DNA from: Microglena sp. YARC
Taxonomy: Eukaryota > Chlorophyta > Chlorophyceae > Chlamydomonadales > Chlamydomonadaceae
Direction: 5' to 3'
Length of the DNA: 64,000 nt
Assembly: GCA_022414725.1 (NCBI GenBank)
Contig: CM039465.1
Coordinates: forward strand, 5,636,966 to 5,700,965
Below, one piece after another: positions 44,101-55,007 of this stretch. Every line of letters begins with the position of its first letter. Position 1 is the first letter of the stretch. The position numbers and the translations under genes were made by a program. The notes beneath the pieces are model-generated. The model had not been told where the DNA came from, made no database searches, and saw nothing but the letters and a program-made list of their open reading frames with translations.

Positions 44101-44981
44101 CCATCCCCTGCGACCGCAGCATCTAAGAATAGGTTGAAAGGGAGGCAGGCCACAGCCATACCCAGGGGGGTCCACATGTGAATCCAGCATGCATGACCAC
44201 CAGGAGTGAGGGAACCTTCAGCTAGTGCGAGCTTGCTCCACGCAGGAGGCACCTTGAAAAGGATCTTATCTTTCTGCTTACTCCATCTCAAGCAAGACTG
44301 CACAACGTGCTTCTTGTGCTCATGAACCTCCACAATTTGGGACACCTCAAGTCGATCTTGGAAACAGAAACCACGGCGAAGTACAGTCATTACGTGTGCC
44401 ACTCTAACCTTAGCCAAGTTGATGCTTGCTACCACTGCTGTCATGGCGGCTTCATCCCTCAGCTTGAGGTGCACACTGGACCAATCATCAATGCTAACTT
44501 TGTGTGTGCCATCATCTGCCGACCTGAACGAGGAGACAATACCATCCTCCTCTGTACATTTCTCCCAATATTGGGATTTTACGGGGCCCTCAGCAGTCAG
44601 AGAGAAAGGCACTCCTGAGTTAACCTCCCCATAGCCGAATGTGGCGGGAGAGGTCTTGGACATTCCAGCTGTGGAGTAGCGCAAATACAGATCAAGTTTC
44701 TTCTGCTGAACTTGCAATAGCATGCTAAAAGGTATCCTTTCTACGTAGACCGACTCCTTCGACCCTGCCTTGTCCTCACTGCAAATGTCCATCACTGCAA
44801 GCTCTGTCCCTGTGACAATGAGCAGTTGCTGGCCATGTGTGTAGCGCTTGATGCCCTTGTTGTACACAACCTCACCCACAAATAGTGGCCTTCGCACGTC
44901 CTCATCTTTGAGAATCACTTCCTTCGACTGCACCCCAGGAACCTTGGTTGGGATTAAGTCTGTCAGCTTAGACATGCTCAT
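41077..44981 (-). CDS. Large SEC14/CRAL-TRIO-domain protein, three exons, 864 aa
   Basis: Exons 44981-42649, 42130-41978 and 41185-41077 join in phase (2, then 2). Residues about 627-664 look like the CRAL-TRIO N helices and about 675-840 like the lipid-binding fold: VVQMVDLKGITMSMALGEGL, then HYPMRMHRTLMLNPPSYLN and the closing YMPLEMIPQEYGGG. Such domains bind and transfer phosphoinositides or other lipids at membranes. The first 600 residues are not assigned. They include a LFVGEVVYNKGIKRYTHG-QL stretch that could be PH-like, two acidic and Ser-rich linkers and a hydrophobic stretch near residue 490. ATG at 44981 (ATGAGCATGTC) is the first in the frame. Plant patellins also end in SEC14, but a GOLD domain is absent here. 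Confidence 0.85.
41186..41405. repeat. GGAGGTAAGAG repeat, intron 2 of SEC14-like gene
   Basis: Units of GTGGAGGTAAGAG on the plus strand give a long pyrimidine tract (CTCTTACCTCC) on the coding strand up to the exon 3 acceptor. Each unit also contains GGTAAG, but only on the non-coding strand. Confidence 0.9.
41452..41653. mobile_element. hAT-like MITE, AGCAGCTTCTAGGCAGCTCC family, 202 bp
   Basis: Left arm TAGTTTTTCTTTTCAGC...AGCAGCTTCTAGGCAGCTCC and right arm GGGGAGCTGCCTAGAATCTG...GCTGAAAAGGAAAGCTA are inverted repeats. Flanks CCGCGAGA and GCGCGAGA are an 8-bp duplication with one mismatch. It lies in intron 2 of the SEC14-like gene. Confidence 0.85.
41803..41930 (-). repeat. Dispersed repeat, inverted partner of 39870-39995
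   Basis: ATGTATGTTACAGTCCAGAG, GGCCAAATAGGCTAAAAGGA and AACCGTATAGGAAGGGCTT match the other copy reversed. It lies in intron 2 of the SEC14-like gene. Confidence 0.8.
41978..42130 (-). CDS. Exon 2 of SEC14-like gene
   Basis: Acceptor ATCACCAG and donor GTGAGT. It encodes HYPMRMHRTLMLNPPSYLN and WSVIQKALDPVVAAKVKV, the conserved YP-x-R...N-x-P segment and following helix of SEC14. Confidence 0.85.
42290..42567. mobile_element. Rearranged MITE in intron 1 of SEC14-like gene
   Basis: Two tandem left-arm parts (TACTCGTGGCAGCTTCCCCC, TACTCATGGCAGCTCCCCCC, about 80 bases apart) precede a right arm (GGGAGCTGCCTAGAAGCTGC...CCCCAAAAAGAAACAGTG). Confidence 0.65.
42649..44981 (-). CDS. Exon 1 of SEC14-like gene
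   Basis: Covers residues 1-777 and two bases of Arg778. The donor is AG/GTAGGC, followed directly by a CA-rich tract on the coding strand (TG repeat at 42577-42640 on the plus strand). Confidence 0.85.
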
Positions 44982-46544
44982 GGCTGCTGTTGCTCAAATG
45001 TATATCTGAGGTTGCTTGTCAGCACCCATGTAGTGTCAGCTGGGTTGAGCTCCACCCCAAGCTGTGACGTCCACCAGCAGGTGAACTAAGATAAGTGCCC
45101 AGGCAGGAACTACTTGGTCTGGGCTTGATTGCCAGCAGCCAGGTAGTGTCTAGCTGGGATGACCGGATGAGGTCCAGCTGAAGCTCAGGCCAAGAGCCGG
45201 GTCATTATTAGGACATCCTCAAGTATGTAGCTGCTCAAGTCCGGTGAAAGTTGAACCCTAAACCCTGTATCACTCAGCTGGTGAGTGTTTGTCAACCTGC
45301 AGACAGCCCTGTAGGTGTGTTTGTGTCACTCTCAGTAGGTCTTGGGTCAGGTGGGCGGATCAAGTGTCAGCTGGCAGGCGGGATACAGCAGGGAGAAGAA
45401 ACCGAGGTCAGCTGTCGAGATCAACAGATCAGTGGAAGGCAACTCGATTCACCTCTTCCCCACCAGGCTAGATGCCTTTCCCCATAATGCAGCGTTTGGG
45501 ATTTGCTACAGTGCCTCGTCGTGCGAATGATGACGTGGATAGTCGGTAAAAAAACGCAAGAAAACTGGTGTCGCAACACGCGCGGAGAGATGGATTAATC
45601 GCTGATGTACGAACAGAAAGATGCTCAGCTATGAGGGAATGAAGGTAGAAGGCAAGGGATGGCAATGAAGCAGAGAAGGGGGGAAGAGGGGAAGAAAGTG
45701 AGATAGATGGAGGGCAGGTGCCGTGGTCTGTATCGACTCGACGAAGGTGTTCAGGTCACCTGTTCAGGTCACCGTGCTCAGGTTTACCCCCCGGGTTTAC
45801 CCCGCCGATCTGATCTCGTGGGTGCCCGTGGGTGCCCGTGGGTGCCCAGTTGCCCACTTCAGTACGCACTCCTCCGCCTTTCTTTCACCCTCACAACTTG
45901 TACCTTTAAAACTGGATTGCGTACTTGGTCTTATGGTATATCGGCCTGAAGGCTCCTCAGTCCTTACTTTTTGGTGTCATGGGTGGGGGCAGTGTTGTTC
46001 TAGGCGCTACGTCTTGCGTCACCGACGCAGATTTAGAAACCAGTTGCGTCTCATGATGCAGATTTCGGAGTCCTCCAGAACAACCCTGGTAGGAGCTCAG
46101 ATGTCATCACGTGCGTGGTATGGTATATCGAACGCCACATAAGTATACCTTCACCTATGGTGACTACTGCTAGCTCCGACTTCCGCGGTGGTGTCCTTAA
46201 TTTCACGTCCAGTGAGTGACTGCATTACACGGATGTAACAATTTTAATTCCAATTTCAATACCTTCACCTGCCCCTACGCATGCACCCCCCGCGTGCACC
46301 CCATGAGCAGAGCCGTATGCATGTTCCAGTCCAGGGGTAGACAAACAGGCTAAAGGGACTTGCTCAACCTCTATATCATGAGGGGCAAAATCGAAACTAG
46401 CAATGATTAACCGAGCACCCAATGATTAACTGAGCACCCATGAGCAGAGCCACATGCTTTTTGAATGCACTGAGATACCTGAATGAAAACAAATCACAAG
46501 ATGTTTTTGAAGAAGGGATTACCCCAATTAAAATGTCAGTTAGT

Positions 46545-46635
46545 CCGTTATTTAGTTAGTCCGTTAGTTAGTTATTTATTTATTTAGTTAGTTAGTTAGT
46601 TAGTTAGTTAGCTAGTTAGTTAGTTAGTTAGTCAC
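46545..46635. repeat. (AGTT)n microsatellite
   Basis: AGTTAGTTAGTT with TATT interruptions. Confidence 0.9.
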
Positions 46636-47064
46636 AAAACAACATTTGCAGGTTTCACGAAGGAATAAAGCAGCAATAATATAGATTTGATCCCCTGTTG
46701 ATTTGAGTTGTTTTGAGATGTAAAAGATGAGAAGTTGATCCAAGAATCCAATAGCTACAAAAAAACGTAAAAACGTTAAGAAGGAGGTTTCTATAAAGCA
46801 GCAATAATATAGGAATAAAACTTTAACATGGTATAACAATTATAAGACTGATTTATACTGGGCATATTCTCATAAGACCCTGGGGATCGCAATTGAAGAA
46901 AAGGAGCTAAAGTTTTTGTTTTTTTGCCTAAAGCAGGAAGTAGCAATGTAGCATCCTGTACGAAAAGTTGATTCAAGCCGATCAATTTATTCTGAGTACA
47001 GGACGTATATGACATGAATTTTAGCTATTTATTGAGCTTTGTTTTAGATTTTTCTGAGCACCTC

Positions 47065-47065
47065 A

Positions 47066-47096
<31 letters not shown>

Positions 47097-47405
47097 TCAG
47101 CCGGTCAGCCCTCATTTGTTTTTTTGCCAACTTTTTACTCAAGTCTCCAAATACAATCCTGAGACCACCCATGAGTAGGCTTTGGGAAAGGGCAGTCCAT
47201 TGGCACCACTTTGGACCTTGTGCAATAAGTATATACCCCCAAACCCCAACCCAACCCCAATTCCCAAACCCACCACCACCACCACCACCACACACACAGC
47301 CCATTCCAAATACAATTCTGAGGCCACCCATAAGTAGGCCTTGGTTAGGGCAGTCACTTTGAACCTTGTGCAATTCGTATATACCCCCCCCCCCCCCCCC
47401 CCCCT
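47065..47405. repeat. Duplicated segment of about 155 bp with poly(G)/poly(C) runs
   Basis: CCAAATACAATCCTGAG, CCACCCATGAGTAGGC and GACCTTGTGCAATAAGTATA recur about 155 bases later with small changes. A 26-base G run is at 47071-47096 and a 24-base C run at 47381-47404. Confidence 0.85.
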
Positions 47406-47654
47406 CCCATCCCAACCGCTTCCAGCGACGGTAAAGGGTGACTTAGGTACTTGGACAACCGGGGGAGGGGGGGTGGGGGGGGGCAGAACTGTTTTTTGCC
47501 TGTCAAGCGAACCCTGCACTACAGATCCGAGGACACCATTGTGTGCGCCATACTGTTAACCCCTGATTCCATTTTAGTACTTTTATTTAAGGGGGGGGAG
47601 GGGGGTCAGCCCCCTTCAGGTTTTTAGGCTCGACGTTTGCGGCTCTTTGTTTTA

Positions 47655-47800
47655 CTCCTGCATTGAAATGAAATGCATGGAAGGGTGATGGGACCGCATG
47701 GAAGCGTGATAGGACCGCATGGAAGCGTGATGGATGCGTGATGGGACCGCATGGAAGCGTGATGGAACCGTGATGGAAATGGTTTGCGGCTCTTTGTTTT
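47655..47800. repeat. GCATGGAAGCGTGATGGGACC short repeat
   Basis: About five imperfect units of about 22 bases; GCGGCTCTTTGTTTTACTCC occurs on both sides (47639, 47787). Confidence 0.8.
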
Positions 47801-48017
47801 ACTCCTGCCGAAAGATATAAATGACGGGTAACCTTTTTCAACATTTCAAATTTGTGGGTGAGGTTGCATGCAAACAGTGTCCCCCAGCGGCCACCAGGAG
47901 GTGAAGGCCTCAATGCCCAGCATACTTATAAACAGTACCACACATGGCCTGATTGAGGGACCTAATCTTGTAGCTTGAGCTCAGTTGCTTCCACAAATCC
48001 AGGCGAAAATCATTTTT

Positions 48018-48121
48018 GCCCCCCCCCCCCCCCCCCCACCCACACCCACACCCACACCCCACCCACACCACACCCACACCCACCCACCACCACCACCACA
48101 CCACCACCACCACCACCACCA

Positions 48122-48160
<39 letters not shown>
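48018..48160. repeat. C-run, CCACAC and (CA)n tract
   Basis: Poly(C), then CACCCACACC and (CCA)n, then a perfect (CA)n. Confidence 0.9.
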
Positions 48161-48604
48161 ACATTACATGGCAAGGCTGATGCTACATCCCAAACTCCCA
48201 ACACATTTTTTCACGTGGAGTCTCTGACAGAGCCGTAGCAGTTGAACGTTCAAGGCACAACGGATTTTTATTCAGTCTCTTTATACAATCTTGCATTAGT
48301 CTGATGCTCAGATGGGCCCTGCATACCACTGTCTCTTATTTAGGCTGCGCGTAATTTTAGCAGCTTATAGGCAGCTCCTTTTCCCCCTCCTTGGGTCAAA
48401 TCTGAAACTAGGTAGAAACTAGGGATTCTCGATGCCCAACTCAGCTGCATCAGCTGAAGTATTTGAAAGACCCTGGGCATCCATGTCAGGCAGCTTGGGT
48501 ACAGCCATAGCCACCCACTTGGTGATGAAGGGCCCCCTCAGCTGAGCTGCAGCCTTCAAAATGTTTAGCACGGCATCAGAACTGAAATTATGAACCCCTG
48601 GCAC

Positions 48605-48796
48605 CAAAGTTTTTATTTTCAGCTATGAGCAGTAGCTTCTAGGCAGCTCCCTAAGTCAGCCACTGGGCTAAGCCCCAAGATTTTGACAGTTCTGGACAGC
48701 AGATTCTGTCAGCTTTCAGACACACTAGGTTGCATTAGCTTCAAGTCGGGGGAGCTGCCTAGAAGCTGCTGCTTTTAGCTGAAAAGAAAAACACTG
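48605..48796. mobile_element. hAT-like MITE, AGCAGCTTCTAGGCAGCTCC family, 192 bp
   Basis: Arms CAAAGTTTTTATTTTCAGC...GCAGTAGCTTCTAGGCAGC and GGGGAGCTGCCTAGAAGCTG...GCTGAAAAGAAAAACACTG are inverted repeats of about 42 bases. The 8-bp duplication CCTGGCAC is exact on both sides (48597-48604, 48797-48804). Inserted in OPR repeat sequence. Confidence 0.95.
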
Positions 48797-49009
48797 CCTG
48801 GCACTGCTGCATCGCATCCACCCACTTGATATTGAAGGCCTCACATACATATGTAAAGCGCAGATCAGCATCTAACTCCAATGCCTCTGACAGTGCATTG
48901 GCATTCAAGTCAGGCCACTTGAATAGGTGTCGCCAACTCGCCACAGCCAACCACTTGGTTAGGAAAATCTCTATACCCAGCTTGGCTGCAGCGAACAAAG
49001 TGCTCAACA

Positions 49010-49270
49010 GATCTCAACCACGGTTAGGAAAACTCGCCAGAGCCACCGCCACCCAGGAAGTGCTCAACAGATCTCAACCACTTGGTTAGGAAAACTCGCC
49101 ACAGCCACCGCCACCCAGGAAGTGCTCAACAGATCTCAACCACTTGGTTAGGAAAACTCGCCACAGCCACCGCCACCCAGGAAGTGCTCAACAGATCTCA
49201 ACCACTTGGTTAGGAAAACTCGCCACAGCCACCCACTTGGTTAGGAAAATCTCAACCTCTATGCCCAGCT
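49010..49270 (-). repeat. 61-bp tandem copies within the OPR tail
   Basis: GGTTAGGAAAACTCGCCACA and AGTGCTCAACAGATCTCAAC recur four times, built from an OPR unit (KWV-VAS plus LLSTLF). The period breaks the repeat reading frame. Confidence 0.85.
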
Positions 49271-49412
49271 TGGCTGCAGCGAACAAAGTGCTCAACAGAT
49301 CTCAACCACCAGAATTGTGTAGCTTGTTCACCGCCGCATCCATCCACTTGGTGCAGAAGGCCCTGTTGCTGATGCCCAGCTTGGCTGCAGCGAACAAAGT
49401 GCTCAACAGATC

Positions 49413-52400
49413 TCAACCACCGGAATTGTGTAGCTTGTTCACCGCCGCATCCATCCACTTGGTGAAGGAGGCCATGTTGCTGATTCCTAGCTTGGCTGCA
49501 GCCTCAGAAGCCCCACACAGGTTCACATGGTTGAAATCAGTTAGCCTAGTCATGGCCACATCAACCCATTTTGTTGTGAAAGCCTCGTCCTGAATGTTAA
49601 GCTCAGCTGCAGCCAACAATGTATCATTCAAGGCCTGAGCACTGAACTCATGTAGCTTGGGTGTGGCCACGTCCACCCACTTAGTGATAAAGGCCTCGTC
49701 CTCAATACCGAGCTTGGCTGCAGTACACAAAACGTCTTGAAGCTCCTGGGCACGAAACTGTTTGTATTGTAGCTTGCGTGTAGCCACCTCCACCAAGTTG
49801 GTAATGAAGGCCTTGTCCTGAATATCCAGTTTAGCTGCAGCGATCAAAGTATTTGCCAGGTCATAGGTAAACATGCAAGACAACTTGGGTCTGACCGCAG
49901 CCACCCACTTGGTGATGAAGGCTTCATCCTCAATGCCCAGTGCACCTGCATTGACCAAAGTTGTTGACAGGACATGAGCGTCAAAGTCAAGCAGCTTGGG
50001 CATGACCGCATGCAACCAATCCTTTTGGATGTCACCAACAGACATGCCTAACTCACCAACAGTGTCCAGCAGGAGGGCAAGGGCATCAGCCCTGAGCACA
50101 TTTAGCTTGGGAGTTGCCGCATCCACCAACTTGGTAAGGAAGGCCTCATCCTTGATGTGCAGCTCAGCTGCTAAGCGCAAAATGTCTGACAGCTTCCTCG
50201 CATTCATGTTAGGCAGCTTGGATGTCGCCACATCCACCCACTTGGTTAGGAAGGCTTCATCCTTAATGCCCAGAGCAGCTGCAGTGACCAAAATTGTTGA
50301 CAGGACACCAGCGTCTAAGTCAGGCAGCGTGGGCGTAACATAAGCCAGCCAAGCCATTTGGATGTCGCCAATGGACACACCCAGCTTGGCAGCATTGCCC
50401 CACATGTCGGGCAGGCTGCAAGGAAAGAGCCTATGGAGCTCATGTACCTTGAGCACCACCGCATCCACCCACTTGGTGTTAAATTCAGCATTCCGGATAT
50501 CCAGCTCTGCTACAAGCTGCATACATTCTGACAGCTCTTTGACACCCATGTCAGACAGCTTGGGTGTAGCCACGGCCACCCACTGGGTGATGAAGGCCTC
50601 ATCCTTAGCAGCGAGCTTGAACGAGTGTATATTGTCTGACAGGATCCTGGTATCTATGTCAGGCAGCTTGGGTGTAGCCGCAGCCATCCACTTGGTGTAG
50701 AAATAGGCTTCATCATCAAATTCAATCGAAGAAGCGTAACTTAAAGTGTCTGAAAGGGCTTGGGCATCCATGTCAGGCAGCTTGAGTGTAATGGCATCCA
50801 CCCACTTGGTGTAGAAGTCCTTATCCCCAACAACAAGGGCATCTGCAATGAACAAGGTGGTAAACAGTGCCTGGACATCTAGGTCCCGCAGCCTGGGCGT
50901 AGTCACAGCCACCCATTTATTGTTGATGATGTCGGTGTTATAAAACAGCAATGTATCAACTAGGCACACCATGTCAGTCAGGGCGTCAGCACTGAGCTCT
51001 TGTAGCTTGGGCACCACTGCATCCACCAGCTTGGAAAAGAAGGCCTTGCACATAATGTTCAGCTCAGCTGCGTCATATACAGTTTGTGACAGGACGACAT
51101 CGCTAATCTGGGTGTACACGTCTGGCAGCTTTGGTATAGCCACATCCACCCACTTGGCGAGAAAGGCCTCATCCTCAATGTCAAGCTTAGCTACAACGAA
51201 TAAAGTATTTGCCAGGGCACAGGCGTCCAAGTCAGACAGCTTGGGCACCACTGCATCCACCCACTTGGTATTGAATTCAGCATTTCGAATGCCCATGTCC
51301 ACTAAAATCTCAGCAGATTCAAATAGATCGCCGGTATGCATGTCTGGCAGCTTGGGTGTAGCTGCGGTCATCCACTTGGTGAAGAAGGCCTCACCCATGC
51401 CGTCCGCAGCTGCAGCCCAATACAAAGTATGTGAAAGGGTATGGGCATCCATGCCAGGTAGCTTGGGCGTAGCCGCATCCACCCACTTGGTGGTGAAGGG
51501 TTCATCTGAGATGCGCAGCTGAACGGCAGCCCACAAAGTGTCTGACAAGGTCTTGGCATTCATGTCAGGCAGCTTGGGTGTTGCCACAGCCACCCACTTG
51601 GTGGTGAAGGCCTCAACTGAGATGCCCAGCCGAGCTGCAGCCCACAAAGTGTGTGACAAGGCCTGGGCATCCATGTCAGGCAGCTTGGGTGTCGCCACAT
51701 CCACCCACTTGTTAAGGAAGGCCGCATCTGAGATGCGCAGCTGAGCGGCAGCCCACAAAGTGTCTGACAAGGCCTGGGCACTCATGTCAGGCAGCTTGGG
51801 TGTAGCTGCAGCCATCCACTTGGTAAGGAAGGCCACATCATCCTCAGTGCCAAGCCCAGCTGCAACCCACAATGAGTCTGACAAGGCCTGGGCATTCATG
51901 TCAGGCAGCTTGGATGTCGCCACATCCACCCACTTAATCAGGAAGGCCTCATCTGAGATGCCCAGCCGTTCTGCAGCCCACAAAGTGTCCGACAAGGCCT
52001 GGGCATTCATGTCAGGCAGCTTGGGTGTGGCCGCAGCCACCATCTTGGTAAGGAAGGTCACATCCTCAGTACCAAGCCAAGCTGCAATGCGCAAGGAGGT
52101 TGACAGGTCCTGAACATTAAGATCAGCCAGCTTGGGCGAAGCCTCAGCCACCCATTTGATGCTGATATCCTTGTCATCAATGCCCAGGAAAAAAGAAGTA
52201 ACGGACAACAAGCCGTACAGGGCGTCAGCACTGAGCTCTTCTAGCTTGGGCACCACTGCATCCACCCACTTGGATAGGAAGGCCTCACACCCAGTGTCCA
52301 GCTCACCTGCACCACCCAAACTGTTTACCAGGTCATCGTCATTGAGTAGGTAATCCATGTAAGGCAGCTCCGGTATAGCAAGATCCACCCACTTGGTGAT

Positions 52401-54587
52401 GAAGGTCCCATCCTCAATACCAAGCTTAGCTGCAAACCACAACGCTCGTAACAGGCCCTCCGCATCCATGTCAGGCAGCTTGAGCGTAGCCATGTTCGCA
52501 CACTTGGTGATGAAGACCTCTTCGTCAATGCCGAGCTTAGCTGCAGCCCACAAAGTGCCTGACAAGGCCTGGGCATTCATGCCAGGTAGCTTGGGCGTAG
52601 CCACAGCCACCCACTTGCTTATGAAGGCCTCATCCTTAACGCCAAACTCAGCTACTTGCTCCACCATGACTGACAGGTCCCAGGCATCCATGTCAGGCAG
52701 CTTCAGTGTAGCCACAGCCACTAACTTGAGGTAGAAGGCCTCATCATCGATCATGCCTTCCACCCGTGACCAAGCCGAAACATGTAACAGGTCCTCGGCA
52801 TCGATGTCAGGCAGCTTCAGTGTTGCCACAGCCATCCACTTGGTGTAGAAGGCCTCATCCTTAATGCCCAGCTTGTATGCATTCATCAATATGTACGGCA
52901 GGGCCTGGGCATTCATGTCAGACAGCTTGGGTGTAGCCACACACGCCCAATTGGTGATGAAGGCCTCATCTGAGATGCGCAGCTGAGCGGCACCCCACAA
53001 AGTGTCTGACAAGGCATGGGCATTCATGTCAGGCAGCTTGTGTGTAGCCGCAGCCATCCACTTGGTGGTGAAGGCCTCATACTTAATGCACATCTCAGCT
53101 GCAGCACACAAAGTGTCTGACAAGGCCTGAGCATTCATGGCAGGTAGCTTGGGTGTCACCACATCCACCCACTTCGTGATGAAGGCCTCATCCTTAATTC
53201 TCAGCTTAGCTGCAGCCTACAAAATGTTTGGCAGGTCCTGGGAATCCATGTCAGGCAGCTTGGGTGTAGCCACAGCCACCCATTTGGTGGTAAAGGCCTC
53301 ATCCTTAATGCCCTTCTCAGCTACATGCTTCAAAACATCTGACAGGATGTGCACACCCATGTCAGGCAGCTTGGGTGTAGCCGCAGCCACCCACTTAGTT
53401 AGGAAAGCCTTGTCCTGAATACCGAGCTTATCTGCAGCCCATAGAGTGTTTGACAAGTCCAGGGTTCTGAAGCTAGGTAGCTTGGGCATAGCCACAGCCG
53501 CGCATTTGGTGATGAAGGCCTCATCCTCAATACAGAGCACAGCAGCGGCCCACAAAATGTATGACAGGTCCTGGGCATTCATGTCCGGCAGCTTCGGTGT
53601 AGCCACAGCCACCCACTTGGTGATGAAGGGCTCTTTGTCAATGCCCAGCTTAGCAGCAGCGCACAACACGTCGGAAAGGGCATGCGCATTGAACTCGTGT
53701 AGCTTGGGCACCACCATAGCCACCCACTTGGTGTGGAAGGCCTCATCCTCTATGTCCAGATTGGCTGCAGCGATCAAAATGTCTGACAGGTCCCGAGCAC
53801 TGAAAGTGTTGAGCTGGAGTGTCGCTACAGCCAACCACTTGATACATAAGTTTCTGCTGCTGATGCCCAGCTTAGCTGCATCCTCAACAGTACCCCGCAT
53901 GTTTGCATGAGTGAAAGCAGGTAGCTTATCCATGGCCACATCCAGCCACTTTGTGGTGAATGCCTCATCCTGCATGCCAAGCTTTGCTGCAGCCCACAAA
54001 GTTTCCTCCAAGGCCTGAGCGCTGAACTCATGCAGCTTGGGCATTGCTGCATCCACCCACTTAGAGATGAGGGTCTCATCCCTGATGTCCAGCCTGGCTG
54101 CAGCCCATAAAGTATTGGACAGTTTGCCAGGATCGAGGCGGAGAAGGTACTCAAGTTCACTTGTTCCAGCTGACAGGAGGTCATGCATTAGTTCGCTGTG
54201 ACTGTCCACTCCCAGATACGCCATGGCCCACAATACTTGCAAGTTGTCGTAGGAGTCAAAGCTATGCAAGTTTGCTTCAGCGTGCTGCAGGATCTTGTGC
54301 ACCAAGGAGGGGTTTGGGGTGCCCCCTGCTTTGCTCAAAGCCCCAAGCACACTGCCGAGGGCAGGAGCATCCATGTCATGGACAAAATCCAGGGCAAGCA
54401 CACTTAGTTCTCTCATGAGCTGCTGGGCCTGGGCAGTCAGTTCGGAGTCAGTAGATATCGCAATTGTTTCAACCACCTTTTCCATGGCAGCACAGACGTG
54501 AGGATGGTTGAAGTCCTGGCTGCGATTGGAGATGACCTCTTGTAAGCTTGTCATATCTCGACATGCTGAGATTGTCGGCATCAGCAT
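49413..54587 (-). CDS. Giant OPR-like helical-repeat protein, single exon, one in-frame TAG
   Basis: The upper part (54587-53217) has 456 codons and ends at TAG (53219-53217); the same frame then continues without a break for 1,267 more codons to TGA at 49415-49413. About 40 repeats of about 38 residues follow the pattern KWVAVATPKLPDM and ALSDTLWAAAKLGI, as in octotricopeptide-repeat proteins, which bind organellar RNA in green algae. The N-terminal region (ISACRDMTSLQEVI, FNHPHVCAAMEKV) also resembles algal OPR proteins. The TAG sits at the Trp of an ILWAAAKL motif: TGG to TAG, one base. No RAP domain is seen. ATG 54587 is the first usable start; a separate transit-peptide exon upstream is possible. 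Target RNA unknown. Confidence 0.8.
53217..53219 (-). other. In-frame TAG inside the OPR-like gene
   Basis: Plus-strand CTA where nearly all sibling repeats have CCA (Trp TGG on the minus strand). Flanking repeats are intact on both sides. Confidence 0.85.
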
Positions 54588-54620
54588 TGCCGACCTTTCT
54601 GGTCCCTACAGGAGGTGGGC

Positions 54621-54756
54621 GTTGGCGGCAGTTTGAGCATATATGTGCGTTTGAACGAACTTGTATGCGCAAATTATGAGGCTGCACCGTTGGCGGCAGT
54701 TTGAGCATGTATGTGCGTTTGAATGAACTTGTATGTGAAAACTATAAGGCTGCACC
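54621..54756. repeat. 68-bp tandem duplication upstream of the OPR-like gene
   Basis: GTTGGCGGCAGTTTGAGCAT to GAGGCTGCACC is present twice (54621, 54689). Probably in the promoter or 5' leader of the minus-strand gene. Confidence 0.9.
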
Positions 54757-54799
54757 CTCTATGCCTTTCCTGTATATTATGAATTAGGATAGCCTCTTT

Positions 54800-55007
54800 G
54801 AGTGATATACATTGGTCTAGTGGTAGACTGAGTCACTCTCAGAATGAAGAGTCGGGGGTTCGACTCCCCCTTCGGTCGCTCTTGGCGTTGCAGGTCGTCG
54901 TCAACCGCGATGGTAGCTTGTCCAGTTGAGGTAGGAGACTGCTCCCCACCCGCGTACGACGGGCTCCCTTAACACCACGCCCCATCAGGCATTATCATTA
55001 CCTTTTT
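54800..55007 (+). mobile_element. tRNA-derived SINE, best-preserved copy
   Basis: A box TGGTCTAGTGG (54813), B box GGTTCGACTCC (54857), body GCTCTTGGCGTTGCAGGTCG...CATTATCATTACC and T6 tail. Flanked by TATGAATTAGGATAGCC and TATGAATTAGAATATCC, a duplication of about 21 bases with few mismatches. It lies upstream of the OPR-like gene. Confidence 0.95.

Larger units (their letters stand above)
44982..48340. other. Intergenic region between SEC14-like and OPR-like genes
   Basis: Upstream of the SEC14-like start. A dispersed repeat piece is at 46320-46390 and GGGTGCCC units at 45827-45850. Small frames at 45707-46142 and 47910-48164 have no motif. Nothing else recognised apart from the repeats listed separately. 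Confidence 0.45.
48419..49412 (-). pseudogene. Decayed 3' tail of the OPR-like gene
   Basis: Below the TGA at 49413 the repeat motif continues: LLSTLFAAAKLGI, KWMDAAVNKLHN with a second TGA at 49302-49304, then 61-bp tandem copies, then FNIKWVDAM-QC. After a MITE insertion it resumes as FSSDAVLNILKAAAQL and KWVAMAVPKLPDMDAQGLSN. Frames shift between the pieces, so this is best read as eroded repeat units rather than expressed sequence. Confidence 0.75.
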
